Shown here in pieces: positions 1-8,800 of a stretch of DNA of 10,004 bases (the first letter of the stretch is position 1; each line of letters opens with the position of its first letter). This DNA is from Pigoraptor vietnamica (lineage: Eukaryota > Opisthokonta > Filasterea): the NCBI GenBank assembly GCA_943704525.1, contig CALSCQ010001219.1, forward strand, positions 1 to 10,004, written 5' to 3'. A model generated the notes under the pieces. It was not told where the DNA came from and did not search any database. It worked only from the letters and a program-made list of their open reading frames with translations. The position numbers and the translations under genes are program-made.

Positions 1-36
1 CCCCCCTCTCCCACACGCACCCACACACTTCCACAG
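1..36 (+). other. 3' end of an intron (acceptor) of the O-methyltransferase-like gene
   Basis: The window opens with a pyrimidine/CA-rich stretch ending in CCACAG at 31-36, which reads as a polypyrimidine tract and 3' splice site. A second AG follows at 47-48 (GGGCAG), so the exon could instead begin at 49; both leave the downstream frame in phase 0. I prefer 36 because the pyrimidine tract runs straight into it, but this is not certain. Confidence 0.6.
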
Positions 37-375
37 CAACACGGGCAGTTTGATGTCGTGCTTACGCCGAACATCTACCACCACTTCACGGTCGAGCGTT
101 GCATCGAGCTCACGCGCCTCCTTGCGGCCGTGTGCGTGCGCGATGCCCTCATGCTCGTCGACGAGTTTGTCAGCGGGGAGGGCCGCCCGACCCTCCTCGA
201 CAACCCGTTCCCCTCCATTTTTTCGATGCTCATGTTGCTGTGGACAAAGGCCGGGGAGGCGTTCCCTTTCTCGGGCTATCAAAAGATTCTCGCCGACGGC
301 GGGTTTCCCACGGACATCACCCTCCACAGGCAGTACCCTTACCCGTTCTCAGTGATCTCGGCGCGCCGTGCTTAA
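37..375 (+). CDS. SAM-dependent O-methyltransferase-like protein, C-terminal exon (partial)
   Basis: This is the last exon of a methyltransferase of the O-methyltransferase family 2 type (PF00891-like), which transfers a methyl group from S-adenosylmethionine to a small-molecule acceptor. About 112 C-terminal residues are present. They begin QHGQFDVVLTPNIYHHF, matching the strand-4 'FDVVLxxNxxHHF' segment of the Rossmann fold. A 'LMLVDEFV' strand follows, then 'FSMLMLLWTKAGEAFPFSGYQ' and the 'GGF' turn typical of the C-terminal end of these enzymes. The exon ends at TAA 373-375. The SAM-binding glycine motif and N-terminal dimerisation part lie upstream of the window. The pattern recalled resembles bacterial-type members of the family more than plant caffeate/flavonoid enzymes. 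The substrate cannot be told. The reading frame enters from the intron side, so no start codon applies here. A short hairpin lies 16 nt after the stop, and the next gene is convergent. Confidence 0.78.
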   Translation, partial: QHGQFDVVLTPNIYHHFTVERCIELTRLLAAVCVRDALMLVDEFVSGEGRPTLLDNPFPSIFSMLMLLWTKAGEAFPFSGYQKILADGGFPTDITLHRQYPYPFSVISARRA

Positions 376-391
376 ACAAGGATCGGCGGAC

Positions 392-410
392 CGTTCGCTT
401 CAGGCGAACG
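392..410 (+). other. Hairpin in the 3' UTR of the methyltransferase gene
   Basis: A perfect inverted repeat CGTTCGC / GCGAACG flanks a 5-nt loop (TTCAG) and starts 16 nt after the TAA stop. It could fold in the mRNA as a 7-bp stem. Function is not known; a role in 3'-end formation or stability is only inference. Confidence 0.4.
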
Positions 411-440
411 ACGTCACGTGCGTCTGTCTGCTAATGAAAC

Positions 441-454
441 CGCAATGCATTGCG
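441..454. repeat. 14-bp perfect palindrome
   Basis: CGCAATGCATTGCG is its own reverse complement. It lies between the two convergent genes. It may be a dimeric protein site or chance; no second copy was noticed in the window. Confidence 0.35.
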
Positions 455-611
455 CACACGCTAGTGACTGGATGAACCGCTTGTTTTGTTTTGGTAGCAA
501 TCGAAGACACGCGCCACAAAAGACGGACAAAAAACAACGCGCGCAGCACACGCACACGCGCGCAAAAAAGCACATAGGAACCAGGACACAGGGCGATGCA
601 TGCACGCGAAC

Positions 612-3381
612 TCACACCGACGCCCCCGGCTCCAATTCCACAAAGCTCTGCGGGAACATGCCCGACGCGCCCGTCGCCAGCTCCCCCGCGAGCCAGTCCG
701 AGTTGACGCGCGACGTGATGTATATTGTGTCGCCCACTCGGAACGACAGCTCGGCATCGCTCGCGGCGTCGAAGTCGAATATCGCCGTCGCGCTGCACAA
801 GCCCCGCTTGGCCGGCGCCGCCGCACGCCCCGTGTCTTCGTACATCATGCGCTCGAGTGGGTGCATTTCCATTGCCATCTCAAGCGGGTGACGCTCCATC
901 GTCTGCGGCACCTGTGCGTACCGGCTGCCCGGCGGCGGTGCGGCCGCTGCGGCAGGCGCGGCAGCCACCGGCGCTGCACCGGGAAGCGCTTCGCCCGCGA
1001 GTGGCTCGATGATCTCGACGAAGGACTGCGGGAACATGCCCGCACGACCGTCCGGCATGTCGCCAGAGAGCCAGTCGGCGTTGACGCGCGCGGTGAGTCG
1101 TATCCATTCGCCCTTGGAAAAGCTGAGCTCCTCCTCGGATTCGCCTGCGAATTTTTAGCGGAGACGTCAGTCACTGCCACAGGCCGTTATTTTGAACGCG
1201 ACTCGCCAACAAATATCAGTGCAGGAGACGCCGCACGCACACGCAGACAACAAATTGCATCCATCACTGTAATCCCGAATAACAGTCACACGCACACGCA
1301 GACAACAAATTGCATCCATCACTGTAATCCCGAATAACAGTCACACGCACCGATGAATGTCTCGATGCCGCGTGCGCGGGGACCCGACGAAATCTCGACA
1401 ACCTTCGGCTCCTCCTTCGGCGGTGGAGCGGCCTCTTCCTTGGGCATGTAGCTGTTGAGCTGCCACGCCATTACCGGCGCAGCCTGCAACCACAGCGCAG
1501 CGCAAGTGAGAAACAGTTGGTGTGACCCTTCGACCCCCAGCCCAGTGCAACGACAGTCATGCAGTCGGAGGCAACGCGGCGAAAACGCTCAACGCAAATG
1601 CGCACAGCGAAATCTAATCGCTCGTCACAATCGGCGACCACTGCTCCAATGCACGGCCACTTGCCACGGCCAAGCCGGGAAGGCAAAGACGGGCGAACGC
1701 GAGTGCGCCGAGAATGCATGGGCCCAAGAGACAGACGTATCACCACACCCACCGCGGCAACAGGTTCCTCGTACGCCGGTGGCGCATCCCCGGCACTCGG
1801 CGCGCCCAGCCCCTCGTCGCCGCCCACAACGTCGTTGACGACCTCCACAAACACGACGGGGAACATGCCGTGCGATCCGTTCTTGTAGTGCTTCCCCCGG
1901 AGCCACTCCTCGTTGACGTACTCCTCCAGCAGAATACGGTCGCCCGCGCGGAAAGACAGCTCCTGTTCGCTCTGTCCCTCAAAGTCCACGATGGCGCGCG
2001 CCCACGCCACGTTCTCCGGCAGCGGCGTCTCGTTCGCGTACGGGTCCTCCTCGTCGTACTCCCCTGCCGGTATCGGCGCAAAGCCGGCCTCGTCCATGAC
2101 CTGCACGGCGGGCACGGCGGACGGCGCCGGAATGTCCTTCGAGATATCCTCGATAATCGTCACGTTCGCAATCGGGAACGACCCCTTGGCCGACGTCCCC
2201 ACTACATAGCCGTACCGCCACTTGTCGTTTGTCCACCCCTCGATCACGATCTTGTCCCCGACGCGAAGCGTGATCTCGTCGCCCGCGCCGCGCTCGTACT
2301 CCCGCACGCACACGGCGCGCGGACCCGGCTGCTCGTAAAAGTACAGCGGATGGCCCTCGGTCGGGCGCGGCGGCAGCGGCGGCGCCTGCGGGCGATTCGC
2401 GGCCGGCGGTGGGGGACGCGCGCTCCCGGCAGAGCCCACGCTTCCCAACGACGACGTGGACCCGGACGACCCCGTCGCCTTGGGAGGCGGCGGACGACCG
2501 CCAGCCGCGGGCGGCGCGGGGCGTCCCGGAGCCGCTGCATGCTCGGCCGCCGCGCCCGCTGCGACAGGCGAGAAGGCCTTCGACTCGGACGCGCCGATGG
2601 GCTTTGCAGCCGGCGGCGGCGGGCGGGGCGCGGGCGCCTTGACGGGCTCGGCGTGCGTCGTGACGGGAGATCCAATTGCGGGCGAAGCGGAGGACACTTC
2701 GTCCGTCGACTTCTTTGAGGGCGGCGGTGGCCGCGGGGCGGGACGCGCTACGGCAGGCGCAGGCGCGGCGGCGGCGGCAACCGGCGCGGGTTCGCCGGCT
2801 TGGGTGGCGGCTGCGGCGGGCTTGGGCGCGGCAGCGGGGCGCGCGGGGGGCGGGGGCTTGGACTCTGTGTGCGCGGCCGCTGGCGCATCCGTCGGTTTGG
2901 GAGGCGCTGAGGGTCGACCGGGGGGCGGAGGCCGTGCAGCCTCGGGTGCCTTGGCAGGGGCGGGCTCCGTGTGTGGCGCTGCATCGCCTCCGGGCCGTGG
3001 CGCTGGTGCCGGACGAGCGGCAGGAGCGGGCCGTGGGGCGGCCACAGGGGCGGAAGCGTCCGCGCCCGCAGCGACCACCGCTGCAGCCTTGGATGCGTCG
3101 ACGGCCATCGACACCGGGCGCTTTGGGGGAGGCGGGCGCGCGGCGGGTGCGGGAGCGGGATGCGCGGACGCAGCGTCTGCGGGAGTGTGCACGGGCACGG
3201 CGGAGGCGTCAACCTCGGACTTGCGGCGCGGAGGGGGGCGCGGGGGCGGTGCCTCCTGCGAGGATGAAGCCGCATCCGCACGTGACGGGCGCGCGGGAGG
3301 CGTGGGTCCGGGCTGTGTGGCAGCTGCCTGTGGCGCCTCGGCGGGACGTGTCGCCGGGCGCGGGGGCGGAACTTTGCTCAT
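612..3381 (-). CDS. Proline-rich adaptor protein with four SH3 domains (three exons)
   Basis: Join of exon 1 (3381-1753), exon 2 (1483-1351) and exon 3 (1144-612, stop TGA): 2295 nt, 764 residues. Residues 1 to about 340 are Pro/Ala-rich with many PPPPxRP-type motifs (PPPPKRP, PPPPGRP, PPPPARP, PPLPPRP), which match class II SH3 ligands. Four SH3 domains follow. SH3-1 is at about 354-411 (CVREYE, NDKWRYG, SFPIANV). SH3-2 is at about 456-515 (AIVDFEG, EEWLRG, MFPVVFVEVV). SH3-3 is at about 579-634 (SEEELSF, ADWLSG, GMFPQSFVEII), and SH3-4 at about 705-759 (AIFDFDA, SDWLAG, GMFPQSFVELE). The linker between SH3-1 and SH3-2 is acidic (EYDEEDPY). Splicing is supported because exons 2 and 3 together rebuild the start of SH3-3 (IETFI|GESEEELSF). 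The start ATG has AACAATGAG context. The protein is likely a cytosolic scaffold for actin, endocytosis or signalling partners, but no enzyme domain is present and the orthologous family is not recognised. The first gene-proximal promoter region contains a GTGTGC microsatellite. Confidence 0.85.
1145..1350 (-). other. Intron 2 of the SH3 gene (206 bp)
   Basis: Donor G|GTGCGTGTG at 1350 and acceptor TTCGCAG ending at 1145. It interrupts a glycine codon (phase 1) inside SH3-3. More than half of the intron is the 55-bp tandem duplication described separately. The splice is supported by exact restoration of the SH3 motif across the joint. Confidence 0.82.
1234..1350. repeat. Perfect 55-bp tandem duplication inside the intron, including the 5' splice site
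   Basis: Positions 1234-1295 and 1289-1350 are identical (62 bp at a 55-bp offset), giving about 2.1 copies with no mismatch. On the gene's strand each copy begins GTGCGTGTGACTG. One copy starts exactly at the first intron base (1350) and the next at 1295, so the donor sequence is present twice. The lack of mismatches points to a very recent event or an assembly artefact. Confidence 0.92.
1484..1752 (-). other. Intron 1 of the SH3 gene (269 bp)
   Basis: Donor GCG|GTGGGTGTG at 1752 and acceptor GTGGTTGCAG ending at 1484, phase 0. The flanking exons join as ...YEEPVAA|AAPVMAWQLN. The intron has no stop in the exon-1 frame; read-through would run about 94 residues and stop at 1471. Those residues are Arg/Cys-rich with no domain resemblance, and keeping the intron would lose SH3-3 and SH3-4. 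Confidence 0.75.
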
Positions 3382-3410
3382 TGTTTCGGTCTGTGTTGTT
3401 GTGCGCTAGC

Positions 3411-3480
3411 GTGCGTGTGTGCGTGTGTGCGTGTGTGCGTGTGTGTGCGTGTGTGCGTGTGAAGGGGTGTGTGTGTGTAT
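3411..3480. repeat. GTGTGC/GTGT microsatellite next to the SH3-gene start
   Basis: An alternation of GTGTGC and GTGT units runs 3411-3460. It is broken by GAAGGGG and then continues as a GT run to 3480. On the SH3 gene's strand it reads CACACG and ends only 30 bp before the ATG, so it lies in the 5' UTR or core promoter. Copy number is expected to vary between strains. Confidence 0.9.
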
Positions 3481-4249
3481 GTCGGGGTACACAAGGAGAA
3501 AGCGAGGTAGTACGCGCCTGTGCGCGCGCGTATACAAACAACCACGACCACGATGCACGCAAAGCTACACAGTTCAAAGGGGCTCTTCTCGCGATGAAGG
3601 AGAAGCGAAATTCGCTGCTGCTGCGGTCCGCAACACTCAAGCCGAGTCTGTGTGAGTGGACAATGACCAGGGATCATCATGTATGCATATTCATGGCATG
3701 AGGTCACAGCACGCGCAGGGTGGTAGTTACACATCACAACAACACTCCAAACGGCGACGGTCCTTTGGCATCCTCTCAAGCGATTGGTTCGCATTTGCGT
3801 ACACTGACGCGGACTGCATGCCGCCGGTCATAGTGTCCAGCTGCAATCAGCGACGTGAGGAGCGTAATGCGCGACTGCAGCTGCGGAAACGAACAGTGCT
3901 GCCGTGCACGTGGTCAGTACCGTACCGTAGACGGCGGCACTGAGTCGTTGCGCCGGCCGCCGCCCGCCGCGGCCAGGTTCTCTCTCTCTTGTCTCATTGG
4001 TCAAAAGTGCCGCTCTGTGCATCTCCAAAAGCTTTGCAGTATTGTTGAATATGGTGAAGGGAACTAGCCGGCGACATTAACGACGCGGATTCAGCGGCGA
4101 CCGAAACGGTACGTTGTTGGCGAAGGTTCGGCCGCGGGTGACTAAGCTGCGCCGGGTACTGTACATCGGACGCAAAAACCGGGAGTATGAGACGGAGTGC
4201 CGTCGTGTCAGACGTCACGGCTCTTGGCCTTCATGCGTCGGTGCACGAC

Positions 4250-5350
4250 CGGTGACTGCCAGTCTCGCATCGCTGATGATCGTGTCAGTAGGGTGAAGTT
4301 GGGTGAGAAGGACTGACACTGCCGGGTCGGCAACCGATCGACTGACAGTGATGGCGACTGACTGTGAAGCGAGCGCGCGATGCCGGCATCAGTCCACGGA
4401 GGCTTGGGCGGAATGCGGCGCTTCTGAGCGCCCCGACGATGGAATCCTGCCGTGCAACCCGTCCCAATTGCAAGGCCCGGACGAAGTCAAGCTCGGCAGT
4501 TAGTTCCCCGTGTGGGCCAAGGGGAAGGGACGCCGGCGTGGTGCCGTGCATTGCCGGCCCATTGGGACAGGACTGAAACCGACCCGAGTGGCGCCGTGGC
4601 GACTGCTCGGGCACACGGGAAGAGTTGCCGTCTCGGCGGACCCCGACCCTGATGCCCCAGTATGAGCGCCGGACCATTTCGGGTGCGGTGAGGAAAGCCG
4701 ACGGGTCGACTATGAGCCGCGCAGACTGATGCAACTGAGGAGTTCGTGGGCCCACTGCGCAGTCTGTGCGAGGAGCCGGCCTGCGCCGGTGCGGCCGGGG
4801 CGGGTAGAGAGTGGGTCACTGTGGTCAGGCCTGCAGAGTACACGAATGCCGATCAGCCGATGTCAGTCTTCCGGGTGCGACTGCCTGAGCACGGCTGACA
4901 TTATCAACTACTCGTCTGTCGCTTGGCGGCACTGAAAAAAGATAAGTACTAGTGTAGCCGAGCTGAAAGGGTGCTTACGTGCCGGCACTCCGCCTGTCTG
5001 CCGGCCGGACACAGTGCCGGCGACTGTCGCACACTGCCGGGTCTGCGAACTCGTGCGGCCGAAGCTGGCGTTGAGGCCACTGCCGCCGCACTGAACTGCC
5101 AAACTGCTCCGTGAGCCCGCGCCGCGGCACAGTTAGTCAGTCGGAGTCAGACTGCCCGGGCGGCGGCACTGCAACGGCAATACACATCGGCAGGCCGAAC
5201 TGATTTTGAACAACAAATACTGTGACCTTGGTTGCGCGACGGACAGTCGGAGGGACTGCCGGAAGGGACCGCGCCGTGTGCGGACGCGCCGCGGACCGGA
5301 CGCTGACGGCTGGTGGTGACTGCGTGACTGCCCCACCCCGTATGTCAGTC
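4250..5350. repeat. ACTG/CAGT-rich intergenic block with recurring short modules
   Basis: By hand count about 40 ACTG or CAGT words occur in 1.1 kb, where roughly 8-9 are expected for this base composition. Longer recurring words include ACACTGCCGGGTC (4316-4328 and 5031-5043) and GGCGGCACTG (4925-4934, 5162-5171, and outside the block at 3933-3942). There is no regular period and no long open frame. It may be a degenerate repeat, a cluster of binding sites, or the remnant of a mobile element. Confidence 0.55.
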
Positions 5351-5842
5351 ACCCTCAATTCAGGGTGAATTTGACGGCCAAAATCCCAATTTAATTCCCC
5401 AGGGAATCGACCGCTAGTAAGGACCCCGCGGCGCGTGCCTTTGTTCGGCAAATTTGTGGGCGTGCATGCGCACATCTCACCCCACTCATCCTCTTGAGAG
5501 GCTGTTTTGCTTTCGGCGCTGGCGCCAGTTGACACTGCATTCTCCGTTTCCGTCTCGCGAAATCCATTTGCGGCTGCGAGCGCCACAGCAACTACGCGGC
5601 CGGCATTCTCTCTGAGCGCGTGTGAATCGCATCACATTCTCTCTGCGGAACACTCGCTAATTGCAGCTCGTGCCATACTCCGTTGTTGGCAATGGCACAC
5701 GAATTTTTCGTCCGAGCTAACGTACACTGACGCAGAGCGGCCGGGCCACGCTGCTCCGGCGACTGGCGGGCGCGCCTCGCGCGCTAGGGTGCTCCTTGTG
5801 TGAGGTAACGCCGGGTGTTGGCGTCGACGCCGGAGCCGCACA

Positions 5843-8800
5843 ATGTCGTCGTCGCGGTGGTCCCCGCACCGTGAGACCGAACGCCGAATTGTGCCGTCCT
5901 TTCTGTTCTCGCCGCGGTTCGTTGCCTTCTCGGCGGTTGCTCTCATAACGACTCTTATCCACGGTCTGCTGCTCCTCGCCTCCGCGCAAACACGGGAGGA
6001 CGCGCTAGCTCAACCAGGTCTCGGGGCATGGGGATTGCAGGCGCAAGGGATCGCTCGAGCGGGGCACGTCCATGACACCGGTTCGTGCACGCCGTACATC
6101 TACCCGCGCGGCCAACTCGACGACCCCAATGCCGCGTCAAAAGCCGTCAACACGCTGCTGTCGCGCAACGCCAAGCGCATTCTCATAGCCACGAGCGGCA
6201 TCAGTGGCATGATCAACAGCGGCGGCATAGGAACGTTCTGCTCGGCGCTCGCGCAGCTGCTGGCGGAGCGCGACCTCAACGTGACGATGCTTTACCTCGG
6301 CGGGACATCGATGGAGATGGGTACGATTGACGACTGGATCGAGTACCACCGCAAGCGCAAGATCACCCTCATCCCGCTACCCCTTCTCAGCGAAGTCCCC
6401 GTCGAGTCGTCACGGCACCGCTTCGTCTCGTACATGACGCTGCAGTGGCTGCTGCGTCACGACGGCGACTTTGACGTCATCTACTTTCACGACTGGCGCG
6501 GTTACAGCTACTACGCGCAGGTCGCGCGCAACCTGGGCCTGGCCTTCGCGACGACGCCCATGATTATCGGCATGCACGGCCCGACGGCGTGGTCGACGCT
6601 CAACTCGTACGTCCTCTTTGACCAGATCGAACAGCTGGAGATTGACTATATGGAGCGGACTGCGGTGCAGCTTGCCGATGCCGTCATTGCGCCCTCGCGC
6701 TACATCATCGAGTGGTGCAAGGAAAACGCCTGGCAGCTGCCGCCATCTGTTTACGTGCAGCCCAACATCCTGCTGCGGGACGACGAGGGCGTGGCGGCGA
6801 CGGCGGAACTGACGAAGAAGGTTGCTGGCAAGCGCGCCCGCATACGTACCGTCGTGTTCTTCGGTCGCCTCGAAATCCGCAAGGGTCTGGACACCTTCTG
6901 TACGGCCATTACGACGCTCAGGTGCGTTTGCTTCTCTGTGTATTAGTGTTAGCAGTATGCATCGTATGGCCGGCGCCAGTGAGTCGCTGTATGGTCATTT
7001 GGTGTGCCTGTTGATAGTCGCAACTTTTGTCACAGCTAACGCGGACACTTTGCACTTGCAATTCCACAGCCAATCGAACCCGTCAATCGCTGCCAAGATG
7101 CGCGTCGTTTTCCTCGGGAAGGAGGTCCAGAACGCACACGGCCGCGCGTCCAGTCGCCAGTACATCACCCGCTGCATGAAGGGCTCGGACGTCCCGTGGG
7201 TCATTGCTTCGGACCTGTCGTCCACGCAGGCGGTCGCATACCTGCGCTCGCAGCACGCGCTCGCCGTGATGGTGTCCGTGTCGGAGAACTCCCCCTACAC
7301 GGTCATCGAGTGCCTCGAGAACGGCATCCCGTTCATCGCTTCGGACACGGGCGGGATTCCGGAGCTGATCGTCGAGGAGGACCGAGAGCACGTACTCGTG
7401 CGGCCGAACGCCGGGTACCTCGCGACGGCACTCGAGCGCGCCTTTATGGACGGCGCCCTCATTGCTCGGCCCGTTGTCAGCCAGACGGATGTGCGGCAGA
7501 CGTGGATCCCGCTGCTGGACTCTATCACGGCGCAGTCGCCGCGCACGCCGGCGTTTCGGGACGAGAGCTGCGCCCTCCCCCTCGTGACCGTGTGCGTGAT
7601 TGGGCGCAACCGCGGGAACCTTCTCAAGCAGACGCTCGAGTCGATTCGCATGCAGGACTACGTCAACATCCAGACGGTGGTCGTCGACGACTTTAGCGAC
7701 GAGCCCGAGACGCTCGAGTACCTGTCGTGGCTCGAGAAGAACATTGGCGAGTTCGGCGCGGGTTCGAAGCTCATCCGGCACGACCGCATCCGAGGGGACG
7801 GCGCGTCGCGCAACACGGCGGTGCACAACGGCAACGGCGAGTTTGTGACGTTCATCGACGACGACAACTGCGGGAAGCCGCACATGGTGTCGACGTTTGT
7901 GCGCGCGCTGACAAGCTCGGACACGGACATTCTCACGTGCTTCCTGGACGAGTTTACGGACCTTACGATGCCAAACTTCAAAACGCACCTGACGTCGCGC
8001 TGGGTGCCGCTGGGGCCGTCGATTGCGGGCGGGATGTTCCGCAACATGTTTGGCGACACGAGCATGATGGTGCGGCGCAGCGTCTTTCTGAAGGTCGGCG
8101 GCTTCACGGAGGAGCTCGGGATGGGCTACACGGACTGGGAGTTCCTGGCGAAGGCGAACCTCAAAGGCCACCGCCTCTCTGTCGTCCCGCAGGGTCTCGT
8201 GTGGTATCGCAAGGCGGCCATTCCGCGCATCACGGGGTCCACGTCGCACACGAAGAACGGCCTGCGCACGCTCCGCCCTTACATGGCCGCGTTCCCGCAG
8301 CTCAAGGAGATCTTCGTCTTTGCGCGTGGCCTCGCGCTCAAGTGCGACCCCTTCTCGACGCTGTCGTCCGCCGACGCGAGCTCCCAGCGCGACTACGGCC
8401 ACACGCAGGGCATCAACGGCTTCTACTACGGGTACTTTGTGCAGAGGGACGGAGGGGCGCACGACCTCACGTTCCACGAGATGAAGCTGTACGACAACCG
8501 CGGCCGCTGGCGCCTCGACGACCCCGGTCTGCCGGAGCACCTCAACCACCACCGCACGGGAGGGCACCCGATGGTAACGGCCGGACGTTACTACTGGCCG
8601 GTGAAGCGCTGGGTGAGCCGGCACGACGGTCCCGTCCACATTTCGTTCATCTTTACGCGCCACAGCTACAACTGCAACCGCGGCGACGGGATCATCGGGC
8701 GCGTCTACCTCGACGGCAAGGAGATTTGGCTGCAGCGGCTGGACGCCGTGTCGTGCACGTCGACGGAGACGGTGATCAAGCCGTCGGTGCGCGTGGGGTC

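Larger units (their letters stand above)
376..611. other. Tail-to-tail intergenic spacer
   Basis: This 236-bp spacer separates the methyltransferase stop from the stop of the SH3-protein gene on the other strand, so it must contain both 3' UTRs. It holds a 7-bp-stem hairpin (392-410), a 14-bp perfect palindrome (441-454) and A-rich plus CACACG/CGCG-rich runs at about 520-575. No AATAAA was seen on the + strand. Reading frames that cross it are low-complexity and do not look coding. Confidence 0.7.
3382..5842. other. Divergent intergenic region without a convincing gene
   Basis: This 2.46-kb stretch lies between the start codons of two head-to-head genes and must hold both promoters and 5' UTRs. 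Open frames here reach at most about 150 codons. They have arbitrary composition and show no recognisable motif on either strand. Contents noted: GTGTGC microsatellite (3411-3480), an ACTG/CAGT-rich block (about 4250-5350), two short inverted repeats where GC content drops (5349-5407), and a 13-bp word CGTACACTGACGC present at both 3798-3810 and 5721-5733. No tRNA, rRNA or TATA box could be supported. Confidence 0.65.

Noticed and set aside
418-891. 157-codon + strand ORF over the convergent spacer
   Set aside because: Composed of CACACG-repeat translation and the antisense of SH3-4.
600-1337. 245-codon + strand frame crossing SH3 exon 3 and the duplicated intron
   Set aside because: Arg-rich shadow of the SH3 coding strand that ends in translation of the 55-bp repeat; no motif.
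1234-1350. Possible CRISPR-like or regulatory repeat array
   Set aside because: Only two direct copies with no spacers, inside a spliceosomal intron; a simple tandem duplication explains it.
2456-3409. 317-codon Gly/Ala-rich open frame on the + strand opposite the proline-rich exon
   Set aside because: It mirrors the GC-rich Pro/Ala codons of the SH3 gene; low complexity, no domain, and the - strand frame has clear SH3 domains.
5137-5586. 149-codon - strand ORF in the divergent spacer
   Set aside because: Starts with ATG but has no recognisable motif, crosses the composition boundary and inverted repeats, and shows no coding-like bias.
7083-8663. 526-codon open frame antisense to the glycosyltransferase exon 2
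   Set aside because: Arg/Val/His-rich shadow frame produced by high GC at third codon positions; the + strand has unambiguous GT4 and GT2 motifs.
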